A DNA stretch of 64,000 bases from Dinochytrium kinnereticum (taxonomy: Eukaryota > Chytridiomycota > Chytridiomycetes > Chytridiales > Chytridiaceae). Shown here in pieces: positions 44,570 to 56,352 of the stretch. The stretch's first letter is position 1; the number at the start of each line of letters is the position of its first letter. Both the position numbers and the translations under genes were made by a program. The stretch spans positions 1-64,000 of the forward strand of contig JADGJT010000021.1 in NCBI GenBank assembly GCA_027604005.1, read 5' to 3'. The notes under the pieces are model-generated. The model was given only the letters and a program-made list of their open reading frames with translations, was not told the DNA's origin and did no database searches.

Positions 44570-46732
44570 TCAAACATTCTTGTATCGGTATGGCTTGAGC
44601 ATAATCTTCTTTGTAACCTCCCCAACAACCTTTCCAGCAACATCCCCCTCCTTCGCCCTAACAATACCAACGCTACCAATGGTGGTAACCCTGGGAATCT
44701 TCCTGTCCCCCTCCCTTACCAAAGCCTTTGCCCTAATCTTCTTCGTAGCATCCTTCGCCTCCCAAGCCTCTTTACTCTTCTCAGCTTCAATCATGCGTCT
44801 GGTAGTGCGGCGAGGCAGGCGAGGAGGAGCAACAACACCTGTGTTCAGAGGGGCAAGGTCGGTGGCGGAGAGAGATGATAAAGGTCCCTTGGAAGCGAGA
44901 TCAGTGGCAACGGCAGTCGCAATCTGAATCTTGTTGACAAGGCTTGGGACTTGGCGAAGCTCGCCATAGACGGGCTCGTGGATACCTTTTCAATTGACAC
45001 AAGTTAGCGAGATGTCGGGATGCGGGGCAGAGAGAGATAGAGGGCTTTGTCTTGCTTGCATCAGGTTAAAGAAAGTTTTCTCCGCAGTGGATTGCTCAGA
45101 GAGATTCCCATTTTCTCATTCATCACTTGCGCAAGGAAAAGGTAGGATGCGAGAGGAGACTCACCCAGTCGACTGTAAATGTCCGAGGTGTGGAGGTTAT
45201 ACGACGACGTGAAGAACGCAAACCCGGCAAGGCTCATGTTGTGATCGGTCTTAAACTTCCAGGCCGGGAAAAGACCCCTATTGACAAAAAGGAACAGGTT
45301 AGGAGAGTATTCCAGGTTCACGACAACAAACTCCACAAAGACGACATACCTTTCCCTAACCTGCAACTTCTGCTCGGCCTCCCCATATACAGACTTTAAG
45401 AAAGGTTTCTTCTTATCAACTCCAGAGTACCTTGCCTCAACAGCCTTCGCAGTCTCTGCCCAATCAACAGTAACACCCTGCTTAGGCTGCCTGAAAGCAT
45501 AGAGGACATATCGATGCAGGCGGCGAGGATTACTGTTGGGTGGATGGGGAGGGACGTAGGGAAGCACCACATTCCCAGGAATCTCGGGAGGAGTTCCCGG
45601 CCTTGGAGGGTGGTAATCAAAACCACTCCTCTCAGCAGCACTGACTTGCGGCGCCGCCTTTCTGCCAAGGAAAGGTGAGGAGCCGCCCGGAATGACCAAT
45701 CGGCCAGTGACAGGGATATCAGTAACTAGCCAATGGCACCATTCTTCGTAGCTGCGAGTATCAAGGTTGGGGCGGTCGAGGTCAGCGAGGAGGAGGGTGT
45801 AGTATTGGGTGTTGGGGTTTGTGGAGCTCAAGGTGATGGTAGGGGAGTAGAGTGCCTAAAATGAAGAACCGGTTAATGTAAAAACAGCCAAAGAGTAGCG
45901 ACAGAAGACAGGAGATGAATGATCTACTGACCCAGTTTGGCGGGACCGCATGCCCAAAGCAGCCTTCCCATTGCGTATTCGGAAAGTTGACCTCAACGTT
46001 GATCTCTGGCTTCATAGCCTTCAATATCTTTGAAGGAAAGGCATCCACAAAGAGATTGAACCGCTCAGCGGTTTTGACCAGCTTCGGCACAACGTAGCTC
46101 TCGAAACGCCGCCTCTTCATCGCCTCAAAAACAGCAGGATCAACCTCGCTAAGCTGAGGAAACTTTGTCTTGAGCTTCTCCACCTTCTCCAGCTCGGCCT
46201 TGCGCCCATTAAACACATAATGGTTGAACAGATCAGTGAAGCCAATGTCAATGTTGAGATTACGAATCTTGAGCTCTAGATGCGCAATCTTCTTAGTAAG
46301 GTCCTTGTCTTCAGGTGCCTTGGCCTTGGCCGCAAGAGCCTGCTCAAGCTCGACGCGGCACGCATCGATCTTTTGCCTCACAGATGACTTCTCCGACTCC
46401 AGAATGCTCATCGCAGCATCGTAAGCAGGGTCAGAACCAATCTTGGGCGGATCGTAACGCAACCTATCGACAACATGCATCTTCTCGTTGGTGCAGACGG
46501 TGACTGACCGAGAGGGCTGCTGCAAGGAACTCCTTGAATGACGGATGAGCGGACGGGACGTGCAGGAAGATGAGGAGAGTGAGGATAATGGACGGCAGTG
46601 AATGGGGAGGAGGAATGGGGTTGAGAAGGGAGCTAGAGCGGGCAGAGGGGAGGCTGAAGAAGGACGTGATGCTGTGGAGGGGGGATGGGGAATGCGGAGC
46701 GAGATGCCCCTGAGGGGATGCGTTGACGGCAT
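44570..46732 (-). CDS. MRPL38: Mitochondrial large ribosomal subunit protein mL38 (PEBP-like)
   Basis: The ATG at 46730-46732 opens a long Ser/Pro/Arg-rich, acid-poor presequence of about 70 residues. Next comes a helical region with ELEQALAAKAK and FTDLFNHYVFNGRKAELEKVEKL. A phosphatidylethanolamine-binding-protein fold spans the next exons: NPNTQYYTLLLADLDRPN, EEWCHWLVTDIP, RRLHRYVLYAFRQ and FKTDHNMSLAGFAFF. The last exon begins IHEPVYGELRQ and runs on to MLKPYRYKNV, stopping at 44570. mL38 is the PEBP-fold protein of the mitoribosomal large subunit, placed at the central protuberance. The C-terminal basic extension of about 110 residues is longer than in animals. The gene is divergent from the thioesterase gene. 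Confidence 0.87.
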
Positions 46733-47309
46733 CTCCAGCAGTGATGGAGGAAGGAAAAACGGACGGATGGATGGATGGATGCGTGTAGGGATGGATGGAT
46801 GGATGGATGGATCCGTCCGTGCAGCTCCGAGGTCAACTCGACGGGTTGAGGTGAGGAGTGAGCGACGACGAGGATTGAAGAAAAAATGAAAAAACGGAAA
46901 ACACGAAAAAGTTGGACTTTAAATATTCCCTGCCTATTCTCCGATGCTTGCCTTCAACCCATCACTGAACGCGACACGCGTCAGCTGGCTGCTCACCCCT
47001 TGGGCTCTTTGACGCGTCAAGGATTCAGACGCGCTACGAGGCCACGCATCCCTTCCCACAACACGTCGCAGCTGAGAGAAGCATCCCTGCGTGCACACAC
47101 CATCACCCATCAGCCCCGTCCCACCACCGCAATGCTGCAACCGGAGCGAGGGAGGGGAGACCGCTGCTGCCCGTTAGCCCGCCGAGGTTGAATTGACTGG
47201 CAAGGGGTACGTTCGTTGGGCGCTTCGTGCATGGCGTGAGGTCAGAGCACTGCCAATCTGACATTTCTCCGTTCCATTCACCCGAGCGAAGCTCAACCGA
47301 CACAGAATA
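46733..47309. promoter_or_regulatory. Divergent promoter region, mL38 / thioesterase
   Basis: 577-base spacer. It contains two (GGAT)n tracts (46764-46781 and 46790-46812), an ACGCGT word at 46976-46981, and a 10-base perfect palindrome TGACGCGTCA at 47010-47019 that includes a second ACGCGT. In yeasts ACGCGT is the MCB element bound by MBF; use here is inference. Confidence 0.4.
46764..46812. repeat. (GGAT)n microsatellite, two blocks
   Basis: Two blocks of GGAT units separated by eight bases, about 30-80 bases upstream of the mL38 start codon. On the mL38 coding strand this is an ATCC/CATC tract. Confidence 0.95.
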
Positions 47310-48254
47310 ATGTCCAGCGCTCGCTTCCTCAGGACGCTCACCGTCGCCGGTGGCTCGGCAGGCATCGGCGGCATCCTCGCTGTGAACTTTATGCCCCGTC
47401 GCTACGGCGACCAGATTGAGGACCACCACATGCCCGCAGATGCAATTCGAAGCAAGGTCGAGTCAACGTCACTGGTGCGGTCGCTGTTGAAGAAGCCTGA
47501 TCTTGAGATTGTTCCCTTCCGGCCTGTGTTGACGGCTTTGGGGGGTGATCCTATTGCTGAGAGGAAGGATGGGGCCATGCTTGGGACGATGAAGGTGGAT
47601 GGGACGGTTGAGGAGGATCCAGTCGCTTACAGGTCTCATTTGCTGAGGGGGACTTCGCTGTATGGGCCCGGGAAGATTGAGTATGCTTTCGGACTTTTTT
47701 CGAGGAAGGATAAGGCGCTTATCAAAGTTACGAAGATTGGAGAGAACCTATGCGGCCATCCTGGTATGCCTCTTTTTTGCTTTGGCGTGGATTAGGCTTA
47801 ATGAGTCTAAATGTTAGGTATCGTTCATGGGGGTTTGATATCTGCCCTTTTTGATGACTACATGGGAGCTCTGTTTCTAATGAATGCATCCGGCAAGTAT
47901 TCGGGCTTCACGGCCAACCTCAGCGTGGATTACAGGTGATTTTACTTATAACATTGGCACCTTTTTTGAATTTAACGCCATGCGAACAGAGTCCCAATGC
48001 CAGCACCATCTACTATAGCCATCGTCGTTTGGATTGAAAGAGTGGAGGGACGGAAAGTGTTCTTGAAGGCCGAGGCTCACGCATGCGAGCCTTCTGAGAT
48101 TCCCTTCATCTTGAACGCCAAAGCGAAGGAGACCAGCCCACAGGTTGAGCGATGGATTGGATCCAAATCGATCAAGTTTGCGGATGCTTCCAGTCTCTAC
48201 ATCATTCCAAGGGATCAATATGACAGGATGCTGAAGTCCACGGAGACAGTTTGA
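47310..48254 (+). CDS. Hotdog-fold acyl-CoA thioesterase-like protein (4HBT/THEM4-like)
   Basis: Starts at the ATG at 47310 with an N-terminal segment that combines basic residues and a Gly/Ala-rich hydrophobic stretch (RFLRTLTVAGGSAGIGGILAV split over residues 5-25), typical of a mitochondrial presequence or anchor. The catalytic hotdog motif VHGGLISALFDD is in exon 2 (near 47826-47860), followed by TANLSVDY, and an exon from about 47991 completes the fold. The stop is TGA at 48252-48254. HGG plus a downstream Asp is the active-site pattern of PaaI/THEM-type thioesterases, which release fatty acids from CoA. Substrate length is not predictable from the sequence. Two short GT-AG introns are seen. 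Divergent from mL38. Confidence 0.78.
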
Positions 48255-48931
48255 TTTTAATCAAGCTTCTTGCGTGTTTCTTTTGGTTTTGGCTTAAGGG
48301 GCGACATCGTTCACGTTATCACCGGCCAAGCTTGCCTTTTCTTTTTGGATTTTCTATTTCCGCATACGCTTCACTTTCTTTCGTCAACCTCATTTTTTGT
48401 CACTTAACCACCTAACTGCACTTGTCCTCATATCGTCCCATATATTGGGTGTTTTTCAGGAAGGAGTCCCTTTGGCGTCAAGGACGCTACTATTTGATGA
48501 GACATTCAGTTGGGCCAAGCTCTTTCCCCCAAAAAGACATGCAAGCCAGAACAAAATAACAAACTATTTATTGCTCCTGATCTTTTCCATCTCGTCGTTT
48601 GCCATGATTCCATTCTTCGCTGAAACAATAATAATGGAGGGAAGCGAACGAGGGTCGTCCTCCTCCTCCCCCCAACCCCCATCTCAAAACTCCAAACAAA
48701 AAAAATGTTTTGGCGGAGCTTGAACCAGCAGATCCAAATCATTGAGTGTCCTCGCCGCTCGCTGCTCGCAACTTGAATCTGACCTCAATCGACCACTGGC
48801 ATCGTCCTCCTGCTCTCCCCACACCGCTCGAGCCGTCCGTCGCCATCGTCCAGCTGTCAAGCTTAGGTGGACGACGAGCTGAAAAATAACATTATCGTCC
48901 GAGTAGCCAACATCACAGCTCAAGACGAACT
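48255..48931. other. Spacer, thioesterase to ATP-grasp gene
   Basis: Pyrimidine-rich 3' flank to about 48420, then mixed sequence. A 108-codon plus-strand frame at 48397-48723 lacks an ATG start and homology. Nothing else is supported. Confidence 0.5.
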
Positions 48932-50452
48932 ATGCTTCCTCCATTATCGCATACGCACCCCTCAACCCCACCCCGTCATGTTATAATCTTCAGTCCAACT
49001 CAGAGCCTCCCATCAGACCCTGAGGAGCTTTCCCCCATGACCCTCTGCAATGAGTATGGTAAAGAGGATATGATCTTGACCATTGTTCAGGCACTCAAAG
49101 ATGCCGGAGTGGAGGTTGTTGAGGTCCTTCCGGTGACTCTTCAGAATTTTGGGCAATTGGTGGAGGATGTTGGGGAGAGGAGGAAGAGGGGAGAGGACGT
49201 TGTTGTGTTTAACCTCTGCGACGGGACAGAGGATGACGGGTATCCTGTAAGCCATTCACTTTCTCTTTAATTGACGCTCTCTTTTATGCTCTTAAATGCG
49301 AGTATCTTCCACTCGAACCAAACGTGGGGCTTCCACGTCACCTATGCGACTTCTAATATCTCCATTGAATGGCTTTTAGGGGGCCAGTGTCGTCTCTGCT
49401 TGTGAGAAACTTCGAGTTCCTTTCACAGGAGCTTCATTATACTTTTTTGAGGTCACGACGTCAAAACCTACGCTCAAGGAAATGCTTATAAGTGATAATG
49501 TTGCCACATCCCGATTTGTTGAGGTCAAGGAAGGAAAGGAGCGAGAGGCAGTTGATGAGGCTGAGAAGATTATTGGATGGCCATTGATTGTCAAGCCTTC
49601 AGGTAAGTTTAATGCCATTAGATCATGACTGGTTTCTTGTCGCTCTGGAAAGCTGCTTTGGCTGAATAACTTAACTTACTTCAACCCTCTTCCTTAACTT
49701 TGACTCTCCTTTTCTCTCATCTTATCTCTTACTCTTTAACTTCCCTTATCTTACCACTTCCTCAGTATCTTATGCGTCCCTCTCCATTTCCGACAAGTCA
49801 ATCGTAAGAACAACTGAATCCGCTCTCGCCCAAATCACATCTGTTCAAACTATGACAACCCAAGGCATCTTTCTCGAACGTTTTTTCGCAGGTCGAGAGT
49901 TCACTGCAGTCGTGGTTGGCGATAGCGTCACAGGTGTTAAAGCTTTTCCCGTGGCTGAGAGGGTGTTTCATGCCGGTTTAAAAAAGGATCAGAGGATTCT
50001 GGCTTTCGATCGGTATTGGGATGGGTACGATTTGCAGGGTGGGAAGGGGGCCGGGGAGCCCCTTTATTGGTATGAGCTGGCCAATGCTGAGTGGCAGGAA
50101 GCCTTGCAAGGTAATTACTGACCCTACTATTCTTTTCACGTCTAATTTCATATATCCTCCAAAATGGTCTTAATAACCACAATTAAAAAACTGCATGAGC
50201 ATAGATATCTCGCGTAGAGCCTACATTGCGTGCGGAGGGAGCGGTTATGGCCGTATTGATATCCGCACCCCCACCTTAAACGAATGCGACCCATACGTGT
50301 TGGAAGTCAATGCGAACTGCGGTCTTAGCTTTGGAAAGGGCAGCAGCTCTTTAGGAGAGGTTTTGGAGCTCTCTGGTGTGTCCCCGGCCAGCTTTGTCAC
50401 AGAGCTGTTGGATCATGCGCGTAGCAGGTTTTCAGTAGAGGCGATGCCTTGA
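48932..50452 (+). CDS. D-Ala-D-Ala ligase-like ATP-grasp enzyme
   Basis: The ATG at 48932 gives an N-terminal pre-ATP-grasp domain with RHVIIFSPT, YGKEDMILTIVQAL and VVVFNLCDGTEDDGYP. Downstream exons supply PFTGASLYFFEVTTSKPTLKEML, split by the intron near 49244-49377, the ATP-binding lysine region GWPLIVKP, FLERFFAGREFTAVVVG, and the metal-binding EVNANCGLS near 50310. The stop is TGA at 50450-50452. In bacteria this fold joins D-alanine residues for cell wall synthesis. Fungi lack peptidoglycan, so a different acid-amine ligation is likely. The EVNxN motif and the order of blocks are diagnostic of the superfamily, not of substrate. Four introns with GT-AG ends argue for long residence in a eukaryotic genome. 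Confidence 0.78.
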
Positions 50453-50816
50453 TGCTTCCTTTGCCCCCCCTGTGTGGATTCTCCATGTCCTTGCATCTTT
50501 TTTTCTTGCTTTCTTTGAATACACGATTCCCGTCGCAATCCTGTCACGTCTTCCACAGCTGTCCCGATGCGCGCGTGAGGCGGCAAGTTGAGGGGAGAGT
50601 TGAAACTCTGCTGTCTCGTTTGCACCCACAAAAACGTTTGTCTTTTTCTGGGGCAACTCCCTGTGCAACTGACACGACCGCCACCTCCCTGGCGACAAGA
50701 TACAGAAACGACGTGATATCCCGTCCTGACGCCTCTGCACACGCATCGCATCCGCTCAGATACTCTCCACCGACGTCCGTAACAGCATACCTGATCCCCT
50801 GCTCAGAGAAGAGAAC
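50453..50816. other. Spacer, ATP-grasp to unknown membrane-anchored gene
   Basis: 364 bases of mixed composition with several CGATGCGCGCG-like words near 50565. It serves as 3' flank and promoter. No gene was accepted. Confidence 0.5.
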
Positions 50817-52166
50817 ATGGCCTCCGTGCTCATCGGGCTGACCGCCCTCGCCGTTTACCGTTACGTCAAGAACCGCCGAGGGATGAGAACGCCCGAGATG
50901 ATGCTCATCAACAGATGCTTCCCCAATGAGCTCCAGCAGCAGATTTTGAACGATTTTGATGAGTGCATCTCCACTTTCACCGCTTCTCGATACGATAAGC
51001 ATCAGCGGGCCATCTTGTTGCTGAAGCAGCAGCAGATCTTGGCCGCTGAGGAGGCCGCCGCATCCATCACTGGTTTGGATGGAGACGCTTTGACGGCTGG
51101 ATCCGTGGAATCGATGGAATCGGACGGGGCAATAGCTTCGGTTGCTGATGCTGAACCGCCCAAGCCGTCCAGGTTTTCATTCTTATTCCGCAAAAAGCCT
51201 GGCACCGCCGCCACCGGCAGCAGCCCGCCCTCCAGAAGAGGATCATCAAGCTCGACGGGTTCAACCTCGACGGAAGCTACGGTGTTTGATCCAGCAGTGA
51301 TTCGGATGGAGGCTTGCCAATCACTTCTTCTGCTTTGGGCTTTGGTTGACGCACTGAAGAAGGGGATCAATCGTGAGGTTTTCCTGAAGCTCGAGGATGA
51401 TTCATCGGAAAAGGGGACATCAAGGTCGTCCACACCTCCGTTGATGGATTCCGATGATGACCGAGGCGAGACAGCCAAATCTCACTCTGAAGGAACCGCA
51501 ACCGATGACATCCCAGAAGGCACATTGATGGATTTAGACAAGGTCAAGCAAGAAGCTGATGCCACCAGCGACAATGCCCCGCCACCCATGTCTCTGGCGG
51601 ATCGAGAGCTGGAACTTCTCACTCCACTGGACACCGTCACTCTCCTCTCACTCCTCCAGATCCTCCAATCCGTTGAATCCGTTCTTCTGGATCGTTTCAT
51701 GTTCCTCCGCAACTACGGCGTCACAGCCATCCCTGTCTCCATTGGTGAACGTAGGCGCTCCTCTGCGTCCTCTTCAGAGCACCTCAACGCAGCGGCCGCC
51801 GCCGCCGCAGCAGCAGCAGCCCCCAGTAGCGTCACCCTGGATGACCTGGAATGCGACGGCTACATTCTTCACAAGATCTCGTTGGGGTGGGGATTCGTGC
51901 TCATGCTGCTTGAGGCGCGGAACACTGCTGAACTCAAAGAGCTGGTGATGGAGCATGATGCCATCATGGATGGAAGGATGGATGGGTTCTTGGTCAACTC
52001 AATCCTGAAGGTGCTGGCCACCCGTGGGGTTGCGTTGCCGAGTGCAGTTTCGTCGATGTCGTCCTCAGAGTCCCTTGCGCCAACCGTCGTGCAGCCACCC
52101 CCTCCTCCCCTCGAGGCGACGCCTCCATCGCCCCGGCCCTCTGCACCGCAAGTCGCCGCGGCATGA
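50817..52166 (+). CDS. Unknown N-terminally anchored protein with poly-Ala tract
   Basis: Intronless frame of 449 codons from the ATG at 50817 to TGA at 52164-52166. Residues 2-16 are hydrophobic (VLIGLTALAVY) followed by VKNRRG, which suits an N-terminal signal-anchor with a cytosolic body. Ordered helical pieces (CFPNELQQQILNDFDECI, ACQSLLLLWALVDALK, LECDGYILHKISLGW) alternate with Ser/Asp/Pro-rich disorder. A run of 13 alanines lies near 51790-51820 and a Pro-rich tail ends the protein. An AATAAA is at 52186-52191. No family was recognised. A mitochondrial outer-membrane or ER surface location is possible but unproven. Confidence 0.7.
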   Translation: MASVLIGLTALAVYRYVKNRRGMRTPEMMLINRCFPNELQQQILNDFDECISTFTASRYDKHQRAILLLKQQQILAAEEAAASITGLDGDALTAGSVESMESDGAIASVADAEPPKPSRFSFLFRKKPGTAATGSSPPSRRGSSSSTGSTSTEATVFDPAVIRMEACQSLLLLWALVDALKKGINREVFLKLEDDSSEKGTSRSSTPPLMDSDDDRGETAKSHSEGTATDDIPEGTLMDLDKVKQEADATSDNAPPPMSLADRELELLTPLDTVTLLSLLQILQSVESVLLDRFMFLRNYGVTAIPVSIGERRRSSASSSEHLNAAAAAAAAAAAPSSVTLDDLECDGYILHKISLGWGFVLMLLEARNTAELKELVMEHDAIMDGRMDGFLVNSILKVLATRGVALPSAVSSMSSSESLAPTVVQPPPPPLEATPPSPRPSAPQVAAA

Positions 52167-52529
52167 CGCGTCGCATGCCAACAATAATAAACCGCATGTC
52201 CCAAACCGTGTTTTTTTTAGCGTTTTGTTTTTTCGCTTCCGAAATTTGTTTCCCAAAAGACGCGCCGATCAAACAACAAACAAACAAACGACGCGCCTGC
52301 CTGGCCAACTGACCTCCAGCCTCAACTCTGCAAACAATAAACACACATTCAGCCCATTCACTGCGTTCGCTTCCATTGCCTGTCATCCGCCAGACCAGCG
52401 ACGACGACGGCGACGACGGATCAAACGATCGTTTCCCTGTGCTTTGACACGCCGCTCACATCAGGACAGCGCTTCCTTAAAGCGTTTGCCATAGAGTAGA
52501 TTCGTAGAGCTTTTAGAACGATAGAAAAA
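52167..52529. promoter_or_regulatory. Upstream region of first prominin-like gene
   Basis: Holds the polyadenylation signal of the preceding gene and the promoter of the next. AAAC-type repeats (aaacaaacaaacaaacg, near 52273-52290) and a (GACG)n-like patch at 52399-52420 are present. No TATA box was identified. Confidence 0.4.
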
Positions 52530-55500
52530 ATGGTGACTGGAAGAAGGTGTGTTGTGCTTCTCGCCGTCACGGCTCTGGCATGTGCTTCCTTGGCCTCGGT
52601 GCACGCAGAACAGAAGCATTCTGGATACGAATTAGGTACGCTTTTACGCATGAATGTGTCGATAACGGTGGTGAACCCGTTCTCTTGCGTTGAGGCAAGG
52701 ACATTAACACTTCTACTTCATATCGAAATTGCAGCATCTCATCATCGCCCAGGGCTCGATCGTCGCGCAGTATCTCCTGACTCTTCCACGAATTTCTCGA
52801 CACCAGCGCTCTCGTCAAATGGGGGATGGGGTATTGAGATTTGGTCCTCCGCGGCTGCTGGCATCCGGAAGATGTTTCAGGGAAGCTTTGGATCAAAGGA
52901 CTCATCGGTGACAGCGCAGCGGATTTTGATGGGATACATTGTAAGGAGATTCCTGTTATTTGTTGTTGCTGTTTTTTCTAAGCTATTGGTCCTATTTTTT
53001 TGTGTGTGTTTCCATTTACATGGTAGTATTATTGTTGCATAAACTAATTAATTACGATGAAAAAAAAACATAAAACAACAACAGAGGTCACTGGTCTTGA
53101 TGGGCTTCTTGATTCTATCGGCGTTTGCAAGCATCGCTGTTGCCATTATTGTGTCATGCTTTTGTCTCGGAAAGCCCAGAAAGTCCATGTCCCTTGGAGA
53201 CCAGGACAGAACCTATGTCTCGATTGGTGCTGTAGTTGTCTCAACTTTTGCGATCTTGTAAGTTCTCATAGCTTTTACTTTAGAGCTCGAGCTGCGCTAA
53301 ACCCTTGATTTTCACCATTATTCAGCGTTTGTATCATTACCGGCATTCGCGGTTCCGCATACCTCACCACCTCAATAAACACGTTCAGCGATACTCTTAC
53401 CGTTGTTCCGCTTCATGTCCGTTCCTCCCTCGACAAAGTCCCTCGAATCATTAACGACACAGTTGATGTTCTTTCATCAAACTTGAATAATACCATTGAT
53501 GCAGGAGTATTTATGGCTGTTGATGTTCAGAGGATGGCTCGGGCTTTAGGAAGCTATGATTCTATCAATGGCCCAGGAACGAATTTACTGGACAGCTTGA
53601 GGATTTTGACTTGGTTAGTCGGAAACTTTACGGCGAATACGACGGAGATGAATAGTCTTGCTGTTAACATCAGCGTGGATTCCAATACCTTCTATAGAGG
53701 TGATGATTTTGTTATTAAGTTGTGAGGTTCTTACCTGCTATTCATTTTTATTGCGCCAAAACAGATCTAGCCTACCTCCAAAGAAATATAACCCAGATCA
53801 ATCTTTCCTGGGCATCTATTGCTAACCCGACGCTCCGTTTCGAGCTTCTAGAAAAACTTCCTACAGTGAATTCGACGCCAGAAGTCTCAACCCTCAGCAA
53901 TAGCGTGACAGCATCCTCATCAAACGCCATCACCCCTGCTTCTCAAACCCTTAGTTCTCTCCCAGACTTCCCGGGAATATACGCTACGATCGACCCGTTG
54001 TTCCAAAATGTATCCGATACGATCAATAATCTGGCTCGTAATTATACCGATGGACCAAAGATTGAAATCGGTGAAAAGATTTTGGAGGCAGGAAGAAAGG
54101 CTAGAGTCGAGTCTGTGAATGTTACGGTGGACATTCAGGAGGATGTGGATGGGTGGAAGAATGATATTATGAGGTATTTGGACGATGGGAAGGGTGGAGG
54201 GATTTTATACTATAATGGTATAAGGGCTGTCGTTACGGCTCTATTGTTTGCCTCGGCTGGACTTATGATCACTTTGATTGTTGTCAGCATTTTTGTGAAA
54301 AAGCCTATAATTGTGTCGATGTAGGTCCCTTTCAACTTGGAAGCTCTTAAATTGCCATATCTTTTTGTAGTAATGATAATAACCTACCTATATAGAGCTC
54401 TCCCAAACATGGCCATTCTGACCTTCCTCTTCCTTGTGATCGGAGCAGTCTTCTTTATGCTGGCAGTTATCCTAAGCGACGGTATTCGAGTTTCCCAGTT
54501 AAACTCAATACTAAATCTCTCTCATTAGGCTGTTTCCTAGTCGTTACAGAAAAAGGCGCTGTGATAACAAGCCTGTCAAAGAACAACATGGTAGAGAATT
54601 TCTTTGTAGGAAGGGATCAGTGCATCGAAAACCCGACGAAGAGTTTAGTGTCTTTTGCGAGGCAGGTTGGAGTAAATACCGATGCTCTGAATTTGACCAT
54701 GGCGGCCGCACCCTCGATTGAAGCGTTGAACCTTTCAGCGATTGCTAATTTGAATTTTTCGTGCGTACATTTATTACCTGTCTGCGGTATTTCTAGAACC
54801 TACTCTGTGTTTGCCGGATCCTTTCCACACCAGTAGCCTCTAACTTTTCTACTCACATATTTATAGGACTATACTACCCCCCGCTCTCTCGATCTTCCGC
54901 AACCAAAGCATACCTGCTCTCTTTTCAAGCCTCAACTCTACCCTCCGTTTAGACCTCTTCGCCCCTCTTCGATCATCCAACTTATCTATTCTCCTTCAGT
55001 CCATTGAAAACATTAAAATCACCACCAACTCTTTCCGCGGCGGTCCATCTAATTACACCAATCGAATGGTATCGATCCCAGCTGGAGCAGCAGTTACCGC
55101 AGCGGATTTGCAAGGCTTTGATAGAGCGTTAAGTAATGTTGTCCTGATGACTGAAAGTGTTGAGAGGAGCGTCAGGGGAGTTGAGGATGGGGTTAGGAGG
55201 ATTGTGAGGATGGTAGATTATATGGCGGAGGGGGTTAGGATTGGACAGGTTTGTTTTTTTCGTCTATATCTGTTTTGTCGGGCTTTGATCTATGTCTTCC
55301 TCGTCTTAGTCATTTAAGCTATTTTGTTTCTCTTTATTCAATAACCATTTCCTCTCGTATCATATATTCAAACTCTAGAACGTCGGCGAAAGCGTCCCAG
55401 TTTACTTAAATGCAACCCTTAACCTCCTAAATCAATTCTCCCAAGAGATAAATCAGAACGTAGGTCCAATCATCGTCATCTCAACCTGGTTTAACACTAC

Positions 55501-56352
55501 GCATGATCGTCACCAGGTCAATAGATACGCACCGATCGCCAAAAGAATGCTTTACGATTCAATCAACTCTGATTATGAGAAGGCTATTTCCGAGTTACCG
55601 TGCAATGTACTTGCAGCCGATACAGTCGTACTTCAAGATAGCGTCTGTGTTGGGGTTAAGTGAGTTGAGCATTGTCTGCTGCCGCCCTTGGTCATTTTGC
55701 TTATAACTTCATGTTTCCTGGTCTTCTAGCGAATCATTCGATATAATGTGGTTTGCCTTTGCTACATGTGGCATGAGCCTTTTCATGTGCTTGTCCTGCC
55801 TCGGATGTATATCCAACCGTTTGGTCTCAGGCCCTCCACAGTGGGATAAGACTGTGAAACGGGATGTATCCATGTCAACCATTTCAACGGCTTCTGGGAC
55901 TTTATTTAGTGAGAATGGGAAGAGGAGAAAGTTTGGAAAGGTAAAGAGAAATTCGACATAAACCCCTGCTCTTCAACATTCTTTATATATGCATTCATTA
56001 ATAATTGGAATTCATTTAGGCCGAATACACAATCAAAGAGACCCGTCACGCCGACGATCTCCTTCCATCTGACGACATCTACACACCGGAATGGAACACC
56101 GGAAACCACCCCCTCGGATCCAACGATACCTTTGAGGAGCCAACATCTCGGTCCGCAAATTACGCTGAATCTTACGACCATCAGCCTCCATCCCCTGTTC
56201 TGTCGTCCATGTCTGCGGTTCGTGGTCGACCTGGCCCTGTGACGTTGGTGACATCGAATGGGGATGAGATTAGGGTCATGCCATCCAGAAGAGCTTCGGA
56301 TGTGCCCAGGAAGGCTAGGAGTCCCTCTGTGGCCAATTACTTTAAAGAGTAG
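52530..56352 (+). CDS. Prominin-like pentaspan membrane glycoprotein A
   Basis: About 12 exons. A signal peptide (residues 1-26, ending SVHAEQ) is followed by a short ectodomain with GGWGIEIWSS. TM1 (LMGFLILSAFASIAVAIIV) leads into a Cys-containing cytosolic turn (SCFCLGKPRK), then TM2 (YVSIGAVVVSTFAIL) and GIRGSAYL. A large N-glycosylation-rich loop, TM3 (LFASAGLMITLIVVSIFV), TM4 (MAILTFLFLVIGAVFFML), a second large loop and TM5 (MWFAFATCGMSLFMCLSCLGC) follow. Before TM5 the motif ELPCNVLAADTVVLQDSVC parallels the conserved Cys pair before TM5 of animal prominins. The cytosolic tail is about 130 residues, Ser/Asp-rich. Prominins organise membrane protrusions and bind cholesterol in animals. 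A paralogue follows directly. A Prm1-like or tweety-like protein is the alternative, but five spans fit prominin. Confidence 0.75.

Noticed and set aside
51002..51478. 158-codon minus-strand Ser-rich frame
   Set aside because: Antisense shadow of the intronless plus-strand gene at 50817-52166.
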